This document shows, piece by piece, positions 1 through 7,098 of a stretch of DNA of 49,389 nt. How positions within the stretch are numbered: position 1 is the stretch's first letter; every line of letters begins with the position of its first letter. Under the pieces are notes generated by a model. That model saw only the letters and a program-made list of their open reading frames with translations. It ran no database searches and had not been told where the DNA came from. The stretch comes from Flavobacteriales bacterium. Lineage in GTDB: Bacteria > Bacteroidota > Bacteroidia > Flavobacteriales_D > Sanyastnellaceae. The stretch is from contig JAKVAX010000024.1 of assembly GCA_022447625.1 (NCBI GenBank), positions 1 through 49,389 of the forward strand, given 5' to 3'. Made by a program: the position numbers and the translations under genes.

Positions 1-75
1 TTTGTGAAGACGTTTTCCTGTTTTTATCATGGTGATTTTCCGCTTAAAAGCGGTCAACCTATTTCAGGGAATGAC

Positions 76-124
76 AGTTATAGGTTATCGGTTATCGGTT
101 ATAGATTATCAGTTATAGATTATC
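76..124. repeat. Degenerate heptamer tract (GGTTATC / GATTATC / AGTTATA)
   Basis: Seven back-to-back 7-nt units follow each other without a gap: one AGTTATA, two GGTTATC, one GGTTATA, then GATTATC, AGTTATA and GATTATC. The tract ends about 11 bp before the stop codon of the minus-strand gene at 136. The next bases, read on the minus strand as AGGGTCT then AGGGGTG, look like two further heptamers of another type, and they overlap the stop codon of that gene. The units and their period are read directly from the sequence; the function is unknown. Confidence 0.8.
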
Positions 125-135
125 GTTTCTCACCC

Positions 136-516
136 CTAGACCCTCGTCACCTTCAGGAAATGCTGGTAGATGGTGAATATCGCTATCGTGAGAAACAGAA
201 CCGTTGATAGAATGATCATTCCCCTTTGGCCTGCGATTCCTGCAATTAGGATGATGACCATCAATGCTCCAATACAAACAATCCCTAGCAGCGTGAGCCA
301 TTTGTTTGGTTGCGTTTGTCTCAAGGTGAACAACAGTACTCCTTGTCCAATCATCGGCAATATGATGAGCGGGTGAAGAATAGAAGCAGGATCAGAAGTG
401 AGTTCCCTCAAGATTTCACCCTCCATTTGAATCAAGAGCTGACTATTCCCATCTCCCCATTCCAGGTAGCCAATAAAAGAGGAGAGCACGAGGAGGAGGT
501 TGAGGGCGATTTTCAT
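136..516 (-). CDS. Small integral membrane protein, function unknown
   Basis: The 126-residue product has four hydrophobic stretches, at about residues 3-18, 45-65, 72-95 and 98-117, so it should be a small polytopic inner-membrane protein. I do not recognise a family. The ATG is followed by a typical hydrophobic start (MKIALNLLLVLSS). Its 5' side directly abuts one heptamer tract (524-558), and its stop codon lies in a heptamer-like sequence beside another (76-124), so both gene edges have been touched by repeat DNA. No operon partner is visible: the next minus-strand unit upstream is a pseudogene. Confidence 0.7.
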   Translation of the reverse strand: MKIALNLLLVLSSFIGYLEWGDGNSQLLIQMEGEILRELTSDPASILHPLIILPMIGQGVLLFTLRQTQPNKWLTLLGIVCIGALMVIILIAGIAGQRGMIILSTVLFLTIAIFTIYQHFLKVTRV

Positions 517-523
517 GTTTTAC

Positions 524-558
524 TAGGCGTTAGGCTATGGGCTTTAGGCGTTAGATTA
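524..558. repeat. Heptamer tract (TAGGCGT / TAGGCTA / TGGGCTT)
   Basis: Five contiguous 7-nt units (TAGGCGT, TAGGCTA, TGGGCTT, TAGGCGT, TAGATTA) end 7 bp from the start codon of the minus-strand membrane protein gene. The tract therefore lies in that gene's leader or promoter. The same family recurs in inverted orientation at 1117-1144. Confidence 0.75.
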
Positions 559-568
559 TAGCACATGC

Positions 569-1072
569 TTAGTTTTTAATGACCACTGATTGGCTGTGAG
601 AAAGGTCACTGTCAAATGTGATATGGACATAACATGTACCTGAAGGGAGGTCTTGCACATCGATTGAATTGACAGAGCTGGTCGAAACCAAAGAACCAGT
701 CATGGTAGGTAAGTCAATTCTACTGACTCTTCGGTTGGCAATAACATTGAAATAAGAAGAGGATGGATTCGGGTAGATAGAGATTTCAATGGGGTCAATG
801 GATTCTACATTTATCTCTACATCACAATTTGCCTCGCCACCTTGTGGGCTCCAGAGTGGTTCGAAATCTTGTCCAATACACCCGATGGTATTCCAGATCG
901 TTAAATGTGCTCGTACCGTTTAAGTAGTAGACATAGTTTTTTAAACCGTTCCGAATTGATCAGTGACCAATTCTCCGCATTTCCAGCGAGGTTCATTAGC
1001 GAAATAATCAGGAATTTGTGCAAAGGCAAACTGCACACCCAACAACAAAGCGAGTGAGAACAAGAATTTCAT
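569..1072 (-). pseudogene. Decayed T9SS-secreted protein (pseudogene)
   Basis: Reading from an ATG at 1072 gives a clear signal peptide (MKFLFSLALLLGVQFAFAQ) and a short mature start containing DQFGTV. This frame stops (TAA) near 950. A neighbouring frame continues sensibly with NGLKNYVYYLNGTSTFND. A second shift near 880-900 is needed to reach a C-terminal segment that is open to the TAA at 569-571. That segment has the T9SS type A hallmark ISIYPNPSSSYFNV and the terminal strands of a sorting domain (about residues YPNP to SVVIKN). The gene therefore kept both ends but carries at least two frameshifts in a short middle. Sequencing error is the alternative, but the second broken gene next to it makes real decay more likely. 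The ancestral function cannot be told. Confidence 0.75.
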
Positions 1073-1116
1073 AGCGTCTAAGTTTAACCCCAAGAAGTTA
1101 CGAATTAGAAGAAAAA

Positions 1117-1144
1117 CTAACGCCTAAAGCCTAACGCCTATTAG
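1117..1144. repeat. Heptamer tract, inverted copy (CTAACGC / CTAAAGC)
   Basis: Four contiguous 7-nt units (CTAACGC, CTAAAGC, CTAACGC, CTATTAG) form the reverse complement of the family at 524-558. The two tracts face each other across the pseudogene at 569-1072. This one ends 2 bp from the stop codon of the next pseudogene. Confidence 0.75.
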
Positions 1145-1146
1145 GT

Positions 1147-1900
1147 CTATCGTTTCACCGCTTCCGTCAAAATTGGTACTCCATCTCTGAAAATCTTCAG
1201 TAGGTAGCGTCCTGCGGCGAGGCGGTCGCCGGCGATGATGATTTGAGAAGAGGAAGCTTGCAGGGCATATACCATGCGGCTAGTGACATCGAAGAGTTCG
1301 ATTTTGTCGCCTATTTCAATACGGTCTACAGTGAGGGTGTGTTCGAATGGATTTGGGCAGAAGCGTGGTGCGAGTGTGGTACTTGATTCGTTGACGCTCA
1401 CTCCGTTTTGAACGATTTCAATGTTATCTATGACATAAGCTGATTCATCGTTGACATCGTCCAGAATCACATAGAAGATGTCAGGTGAACCGTAGTCAAA
1501 AACGACCTCCTCCGGACTGTTACGCGCGTAGGTGGCGAGAAGGTTGTTATTCGCGTCATAGGCTTCGAGTACAATCACATCAATCTCGCTATCGATAGGA
1601 TTCAAGAAGGAGATGCTGGAAATACTCAATGGTGTACCATTTGCTCCGTCAACGAAATCAATGCGGATTGGTGGGTACCAAGTTGAGCTGTGTATGATCA
1701 TTCACCAAGATCTGGCGCCGTAGTCATAGGTTACGGGAAATTCTGCGCTTCCTGAGGTAGAGGAGATCATTCCACATTCTTGGAATTGATCAGATACCAT
1801 GGTGTCGCTTGTCAACCCATCAAAAGTTATCGGGTCACACTGTGCCTAAGTACCAATCGCAAATGCTGTTGCAAGTAGAAGAGAGGAAAGTTTTTTTCAT
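1147..1900 (-). pseudogene. Decayed T9SS-secreted protein (pseudogene)
   Basis: The longest open part is 1147-1701, which encodes a beta-rich segment and a T9SS sorting domain (FCPNPFEHTLTVDRIEIG, ending in AGRYLLKIFRDG). Upstream, in the same frame, the protein continues to a signal peptide (LSSLLLATAFAIG) but is interrupted by a TAG just after the signal peptide and by a TGA immediately before 1701. The ATG at 1900 is followed by seven A residues, and removing one A joins it in frame to the signal peptide, giving MKKLSSLLLATA. There are thus three lesions: one homopolymer slip and two nonsense codons. The mature start (ITFDGLTSDTMVSDQF) resembles N-termini of secreted lectin-like or PEP-CTERM-like proteins. 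Function unknown. It lies downstream of the amylase gene, probably as a separate old unit. Confidence 0.75.
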
Positions 1901-1939
1901 CAATAAGGTGCTTCCTTACAGGGTAGCAAATCCTCTTGT

Positions 1940-4282
1940 TTATTCTTGGTTGGATATGTCAGCTATGTAATAACCATTGCCATTGAAATCCATGGTTTCA
2001 ATTCCCTCCTCAGTGTTCATCGAGAGTAGCTCTGTTCCTAGCCAATCAGGGTAAATTGAGCCTCCTGCACTTTTGCTGATGACTACCAATGTCTTCTCAT
2101 TTAAGTAAGAACGCGTAAACGCTAACATACTGTCGCACCGAAGCACTTGAATATCGCCGTATATCAATGATATACGTTCATTGCGGAGTCTAGCCAATGC
2201 AGCAAGACCGTTTCGTGTTGCTTGTTGTTCAGGAGAGAGATTATCGAAGATCATCATTCGACGATTGTCTGGGTCATTCCCTCCAGGCATACCAATTTCA
2301 TCCCCGTAATACACACAAGGAATTCCTGGGATGGTCATGAGGAATGCGTGTAACAGCGAAAGCTTTTCATATCCTTCTTTACCTTGATTGTCTATATCAC
2401 GAGTCCATCCAGCGAGTTTTGCGTCTTCAGCGAAGTCTACTGCACCGTCAGCGTAAGAGATAAATCGTGCGCGGTCTTGATTACCTGTGATGTTCCCCAT
2501 TAAGTGGTGTGAGCCATAGTAATGAAGACTCTCCTGAAGAACGCGGTCAAGGTTCTCAAAGCTCGTTTCATCTTTAGCGAAGGCATCAACCATGGCATCG
2601 TAAAGGTTGAAGTCGAATTGAGCGTCTAGTTGTCCTGTAGAGACGTAGCTGCTAATCAATTCCGGGCTACCGTATGTCTCACCAATCTGAAAGAATGGAC
2701 GCTCCTCATGAGCAAGCACACGTTGCTTGGCTTTCTGTGTCAATGTGCGCCAGAACACCTCTGGAATGTGCTTAGTCGCATCATGACGGAAGCCGTCAAT
2801 TGGGTAATTCTCAAACCAGTAAATCGCACTATCTGTCATAGGTTCATAGACTTCTTCGCGCTCGAGGTCGAGGGTAGGGAGGAAGGTGTCAAACCACGTA
2901 GTGAGTCGGTATTCATCCCAACGTTCTGTGTTGAGTGATCCATCGGGTAGGTAGAGCTCCGTTGCCCAGTCTGGGTGTTGTTGGTATACCGGATGATTTT
3001 GGTGTACGTGATTTGCTACGTAGTCAACGATGAGGTTCATGTCTTTTGCATGGGCGTCATCAATGAGTTTTCTGAACGAAGAGTCTGTTCCAAAATGAGG
3101 ATCAATCTCCGTAGAGCTTACTGGCCAGTAACCATGGTACCCACTGAAGGTACTTGTGATGCCTTTGTCCCAGAGACCCCATGCGCCTTCTGCATTTCGT
3201 GTGATCGGAGATACCCAGATGGTATTCATTCCCAGATCTTCGAAGTAACCAGAAGCTACTTTTTCATTGATTCCTGAGAAGTCTCCTCCAAAGTGATTGG
3301 CGATTGGGAGGATGGACGTATCGTCGACTGGCTTGTTGTTTGCGTCGTTGCCATCAGCAAAGCGGTCAACAAGTAAGAAGTACATAGTCCAGGCATGTGT
3401 GTCTGCACGAGTGAGGTCAGCTGTGGAAGTAATAGGTTCTCCCTTTTTAAGCGGGATGTACAAATCATTTCCAACCTTTTCATCATTCGTAATCCATATG
3501 CGAAGTACGCTTCGTTCTTTTTGTTTCGCTATCGCTGGAATTTGAAAGCTGACTTCATCATTGACTAACAGTTCATCTGATCCAACAAAAGTATCTTCCC
3601 ACCAATAGTGTACTGTACTTTCTTCTGCCACCGAAAACTTGATAGTTGAAGAAGTAGATTCAAGTGCTGTTATGTGCGGTTTAGACGATTCGCCTCCAAT
3701 GACGAAGTAAGAGTTCATTCCACCCATGCCATTCGACTTGCTCAGAGGATTCTTCTCATCTAGCTTCCATTCTCCATCTACTACTACTTGGTATTCGTAA
3801 AGACCTGGATCAAGTACAAGGTCACAAGCCCAGTTTCCGTTTTCCGGATAGAGTGGCGTAGCACTTGGATTCCATCCATTAATGCTGCCTGCAATGGCCA
3901 CTTCTGTGGCATCTTCATCGAGTTCTACCACCATGTGAACCGCTTTCTTCTCTGAACGGATCATTGGAATATGGTGTTCCACGCTCGCGTAATTCACTGT
4001 TAAGGCACCAAGAGGAAGGGGAGGTGAAGTGGTAATATGAACACAGCCGCAGGATGCATCGATTTCCAATGAATCACCCTCTATCATGATCGATTCAACC
4101 TTGGATAGATCGCCGAAGAAATCTTCGAGATAAACTGTCGTTGTATCGTAAGCCATTCGAATGGGCTTCGCTAGTCCGATCAAGTGATCTTCATGTATTG
4201 GCGCGAATTCTTCTGCGGGTTGTTCAGATGTGCACGCAACGAGAAGCAGACAAAGCCCGAAGACAAAGTGTAGCTGTTTCAT
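1940..4282 (-). CDS. GH13 alpha-amylase family lipoprotein with N-terminal CBM48-like domain
   Basis: This outer-membrane or periplasmic lipoprotein probably hydrolyses alpha-1,4-glucans (starch or maltodextrin) captured by the SusCD complex. The signal peptide ends in the lipobox LLVAC (Cys17). Residues about 115-200 form a glycogen-binding/CBM48-like domain (GSINGWNPSATPLYP, then YEYQVVVDG). The GH13 barrel starts near 300 (LVDRFADGNDANN). The nucleophile Asp501 lies in GFRHDATKH, the acid/base Glu535 in IGETYG and the third Asp603 in GNQDRARF. The usual His just before the third Asp is Gln here. A short beta-sandwich C-domain follows. The start codon lies 12 nt after the T-run of a terminator hairpin, so expression probably depends on readthrough from the sus operon. 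The exact subfamily (neopullulanase, cyclomaltodextrinase or amylase) cannot be decided by eye. Confidence 0.92.
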   Translation of the reverse strand: MKQLHFVFGLCLLLVACTSEQPAEEFAPIHEDHLIGLAKPIRMAYDTTTVYLEDFFGDLSKVESIMIEGDSLEIDASCGCVHITTSPPLPLGALTVNYASVEHHIPMIRSEKKAVHMVVELDEDATEVAIAGSINGWNPSATPLYPENGNWACDLVLDPGLYEYQVVVDGEWKLDEKNPLSKSNGMGGMNSYFVIGGESSKPHITALESTSSTIKFSVAEESTVHYWWEDTFVGSDELLVNDEVSFQIPAIAKQKERSVLRIWITNDEKVGNDLYIPLKKGEPITSTADLTRADTHAWTMYFLLVDRFADGNDANNKPVDDTSILPIANHFGGDFSGINEKVASGYFEDLGMNTIWVSPITRNAEGAWGLWDKGITSTFSGYHGYWPVSSTEIDPHFGTDSSFRKLIDDAHAKDMNLIVDYVANHVHQNHPVYQQHPDWATELYLPDGSLNTERWDEYRLTTWFDTFLPTLDLEREEVYEPMTDSAIYWFENYPIDGFRHDATKHIPEVFWRTLTQKAKQRVLAHEERPFFQIGETYGSPELISSYVSTGQLDAQFDFNLYDAMVDAFAKDETSFENLDRVLQESLHYYGSHHLMGNITGNQDRARFISYADGAVDFAEDAKLAGWTRDIDNQGKEGYEKLSLLHAFLMTIPGIPCVYYGDEIGMPGGNDPDNRRMMIFDNLSPEQQATRNGLAALARLRNERISLIYGDIQVLRCDSMLAFTRSYLNEKTLVVISKSAGGSIYPDWLGTELLSMNTEEGIETMDFNGNGYYIADISNQE

Positions 4283-4293
4283 GTATGGAGGTT

Positions 4294-4318
4294 AAAAAAG
4301 GGCCGTGAAGGCCCTTGA
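4294..4318 (-). terminator. Rho-independent terminator or attenuator in front of the GH13 lipoprotein gene
   Basis: A perfect 7-bp stem (AAGGGCC / GGCCCTT) with a 5-nt loop is followed, on the minus strand, by a run of six T. It lies just after the stop codon of the gene at 4321 and ends 12 nt before the start codon at 4282. There is no room for a promoter between the hairpin and the amylase start. Confidence 0.85.
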
Positions 4319-4320
4319 AT

Positions 4321-5169
4321 TTAGTCACAATTAAGTACGGATATCACTTCTACTGGCGGTGAACCAGGGTAAGTAAATCCTTCGCGCATAATACGGAATT
4401 CGATAGAAGAAAGTTCTTCGCCTTCAGGTAGCATAGTGAAGAGATCTTCCGGAATGAAAATCAATCGGAATTTCCCTGGTTCTCCTTCTACCGCTTGTAG
4501 TTGGAGTTCTGGAGTAGAGGTCACCTGATCGGCTGGAACGTATTCGTAGAAAACAAAGCTACTTACACGTCCGAGTATGTATACGTAACACTCATCAGCT
4601 CCAAGATTCTGCAATCCTTCGAGTTCTTCTTGATTGTTGTCATATGTGATGGCAATAAAGTCATCTTGCTCCTTGATTTCTGGGAAGATGCAGAGGCGAC
4701 GATCACAGAGTTTAGGAACAACAGTCACAGATAAATCTTCTGTTTTTGCTTCTCCTTCGTACTCACCGTCATATTCATTACCATTAGATAATTTCGCAAG
4801 ACAAGAGATTCCATTCGCGAAGAATGTTGCTCCGTCAACTCCGTAGAATTCTGTTGGCACGAAAGTGATCGAGTAGAGTAGGTCACTCACCTTAGTCATC
4901 AAGAGTTCCTCATTTGAGGCACCCCAATCACCGTTTCCAGTCACAGGTTCGGCAGGATTCCAGCTCCACAGATACACATCATCATCTGGGTGGTCTGTAA
5001 GAATTGCTTTCAGTGCATTATTCTGGGTGCCTTCAGCAGACTGACTGATATCGATGAAGAGAGTTACTTCTTCATTCGCGTCGGTAGGTGAGGGTAGGAT
5101 ATATGCAACTTGCGCGTTCGCAGCCTGAAGGCCGAATAGTGCACAAAGGGTCATCATTAACTTCTTCAT
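4321..5169 (-). CDS. Secreted sus-locus protein, probable starch-binding (DUF4961-like)
   Basis: The 282-residue product begins with a signal peptide (MKKLMMTLCALFGLQAANAQ) and has no lipobox and no T9SS sorting domain. The N-terminal region (YLWSWNPAEPVTGNGDWG, then SITFVPTEFYGVDG) resembles the N-terminal domain of the secreted amylase at 10281-13106, which has a similar PTxTDQVTLYYNAS start and a GNWG motif. I infer a related carbohydrate-binding fold. Proteins of this kind sit in the SusE/SusF position of Bacteroidota starch loci. It starts 5 nt after the preceding gene and is followed by the terminator hairpin, so it is the last gene before the attenuation point. The DUF assignment is from memory and needs a profile search. 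Confidence 0.75.
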   Translation of the reverse strand: MKKLMMTLCALFGLQAANAQVAYILPSPTDANEEVTLFIDISQSAEGTQNNALKAILTDHPDDDVYLWSWNPAEPVTGNGDWGASNEELLMTKVSDLLYSITFVPTEFYGVDGATFFANGISCLAKLSNGNEYDGEYEGEAKTEDLSVTVVPKLCDRRLCIFPEIKEQDDFIAITYDNNQEELEGLQNLGADECYVYILGRVSSFVFYEYVPADQVTSTPELQLQAVEGEPGKFRLIFIPEDLFTMLPEGEELSSIEFRIMREGFTYPGSPPVEVISVLNCD

Positions 5170-5174
5170 AGCGC

Positions 5175-5681
5175 TTATTCGTTTACACGGTTAAATACGA
5201 AACGGTAAATCACCGTTTGAGTCTCATTGTCTCCACCAACGTCGCAACCACGGAGTAGTTCGAGTTCCATGGTAGAATCAAAAGTTCTAACGATGGTGCC
5301 CAAATCAAATGCAGCAGTGTCAGTGGCTGACTCCATAATTACCTGCGTAGGGTATTCTGGATCATCAAGACGCCAGTTTCCGCCTTCTCCGAAGTAGTTT
5401 CTTCCTTCAGTAATGGCAACGGTGTACGACAAATCACTTGAGTTAAACGTTAATTGCAGTGGTGTTACGCCATCTATAATGTAGAACTGACTCAAGTCGC
5501 GTTCTTCTTTAATAGGGTTGTTCAAGTCTTTTTGGATGAAAGAAGTGAGTTCCCATTTTCCATTTAGTCCGGCCACCTTGTCAAAAGGTTCACCGAGTTC
5601 ACCTTCAATCTCTTCTTTACAACCTGCGAAAAGGATTGTCAGGGCAAAGACGAGGGTGAAAAAGCGAGTGAAATTCTTCAT
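5175..5681 (-). CDS. Sus-locus lipoprotein, lipocalin-like (DUF5004-like)
   Basis: A longer frame opens at 5732, but that start overlaps the end of susD. The internal ATG at 5681 gives a textbook lipoprotein signal (MKNFTRFFTLVFALTILFAGC), so I chose it. The mature part has the motif LNGKWELTSF typical of small beta-barrel, lipocalin-like lipoproteins, a later GGNWRLDD, and a VIYRFVFNRV ending. It would be anchored in the outer membrane next to SusD, probably as an accessory glycan-binding or structural subunit. The position (third after susC) matches the variable SusE-like slot of polysaccharide utilisation loci. No catalytic residues are evident. Confidence 0.78.
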   Translation of the reverse strand: MKNFTRFFTLVFALTILFAGCKEEIEGELGEPFDKVAGLNGKWELTSFIQKDLNNPIKEERDLSQFYIIDGVTPLQLTFNSSDLSYTVAITEGRNYFGEGGNWRLDDPEYPTQVIMESATDTAAFDLGTIVRTFDSTMELELLRGCDVGGDNETQTVIYRFVFNRVNE

Positions 5682-5722
5682 GTTCACGCTCCAATTCTGA
5701 TTCTTAGTTTCAATCTTATTCA

Positions 5723-7081
5723 TCACAGACATCCTCCTTCTTCATTAAGGATGAAACCTTCTGATGTTGTTTCCCCGTTAGGGAACTGGATGGCCATACC
5801 TGGGCAGTCATACGGTGCACCACGAACAGTGATATTTTCACCAGCAACGCCCATGCGCTTCAGTTGATCAATCCAAACTCCTTCACAAAGAGTTTCTTTT
5901 CGGTATTCAGCACGTGCTGCGGCAATCACCTCTTCAGTTGTAGAAGAAGGATCAAGATCATTCAATCCTTCGCCGAAGGCACGGTCACGAATGTCGTTGA
6001 TATCCTCAATTGCTGTTGAAAGATTGCCACCAGAATGAGCCAAGGCCTCTGCACGCATCAACTTCATGGTAGTCAAGTAGAGGATTGGAATATTGAAGAA
6101 TTCCTTTCCGTTGAACTTGTTCACAAGATTGAGGTCTCCACCAGCAGTTACCCATTCGTTACGAGCGTCTGATGCGTTCAATGAAAGCAATTCAGCTACG
6201 TCAGCACTAAACGTCAAGTTTGGATCTGGGTTGTTATCTGAACGGTAGTTATCGCGGAAGTTCTCTGAACGGTTATCAATCAAACTACCAACGATACCGA
6301 AAATGGTCTCTGTATTGGTAGTCTCTACTTCGTAGCGATCGATGTCTTCGTCTAGCGTGTACTGGCCTGACTCAATGACTTCACTTGCTAGTGAAGCAGC
6401 GTTTGCATAGTCTCCCATAAGGAAGTACACATTCGCCAGAAGGGCAGTAGCACTGTTGCGATCTGCGTAGACATCATTCTGCTCAGGCAGATTCGAACGA
6501 GCGTACTGGAGGTCTTCCAAAATGAAGTCATACACTTCACCAACGGTTGAGCGTAGCAACGGTTCCTGAGACGCCTCTCGACGAATCGGAACACCTAAGT
6601 GCGTGTTGTTCGCTGTCCATCCATAAGGCTGAGCCCAGAGCTTCACTGCCTGCCAGTGACACAGTGCGCGAATAAAACGTACTTCAGCTTCCATCCGTGT
6701 TTGCTCGTCTTCAGTCAGTCCTTCGATGAGGTCGAAGTTCTGAATCAATGCGTTTCCGCGATATACCGCTCGGTAAAGGTCAGTGTACACACTTCCTGTA
6801 CCGGTGGTGAAGAAGTTCGTTTCTCGGTTGAATACAGCGATGAAATCGTTGTTGTTGTCAGGGAAGGCCAGGTTGTCAGACAGCAGTTCAGCAATGTTCT
6901 GAACTCGTCCGTCATAGAGGTTCCCTAGTACATCGTAGTTTGAATTCAATAGACGCTGTGCATCTTCCGGTGTTTCTAGTGCCGTCTCGTCGATGACAAC
7001 ATCACCCGGTTCGAATTCGAGTAGTTTATCACAACCCCAAAAGGCTGTAGAAACCATGATGAATAGAAATATCTTTTTCAT
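5723..7081 (-). CDS. susD: SusD/RagB-family outer-membrane glycan-binding lipoprotein
   Basis: The 452-residue lipoprotein is the substrate-binding lid of the SusC transporter. The signal peptide ends in STAFWGC (Cys17). Residues about 20-60 show the usual N-terminal pattern (LLEFEPGDVVIDETAL, then DAQRLLNSNYDVL). TPR-like helices follow (VRFIRALCHWQAVKLW, then ATALLANVYFLMGDYANAASLASEVI). The C-terminal half has the RagB/SusD pattern NDIRDRAFG and RKETLCEGVWIDQLKRMG. The gene follows susC after 17 nt, which indicates cotranscription. The substrate (starch or another alpha-glucan) is inferred from the flanking GH13 and GH65 enzymes and not from SusD residues. Confidence 0.95.
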   Translation of the reverse strand: MKKIFLFIMVSTAFWGCDKLLEFEPGDVVIDETALETPEDAQRLLNSNYDVLGNLYDGRVQNIAELLSDNLAFPDNNNDFIAVFNRETNFFTTGTGSVYTDLYRAVYRGNALIQNFDLIEGLTEDEQTRMEAEVRFIRALCHWQAVKLWAQPYGWTANNTHLGVPIRREASQEPLLRSTVGEVYDFILEDLQYARSNLPEQNDVYADRNSATALLANVYFLMGDYANAASLASEVIESGQYTLDEDIDRYEVETTNTETIFGIVGSLIDNRSENFRDNYRSDNNPDPNLTFSADVAELLSLNASDARNEWVTAGGDLNLVNKFNGKEFFNIPILYLTTMKLMRAEALAHSGGNLSTAIEDINDIRDRAFGEGLNDLDPSSTTEEVIAAARAEYRKETLCEGVWIDQLKRMGVAGENITVRGAPYDCPGMAIQFPNGETTSEGFILNEEGGCL

Positions 7082-7098
7082 GTCGTTGCCTTTATGGA

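Noticed and set aside
4-561. Plus-strand open frames over 4-207, 170-376 and 310-561
   Set aside because: They run through heptamer tracts and antisense to the membrane protein gene. The translations (for example with repeated SVIGYRL) only reflect the repeat.
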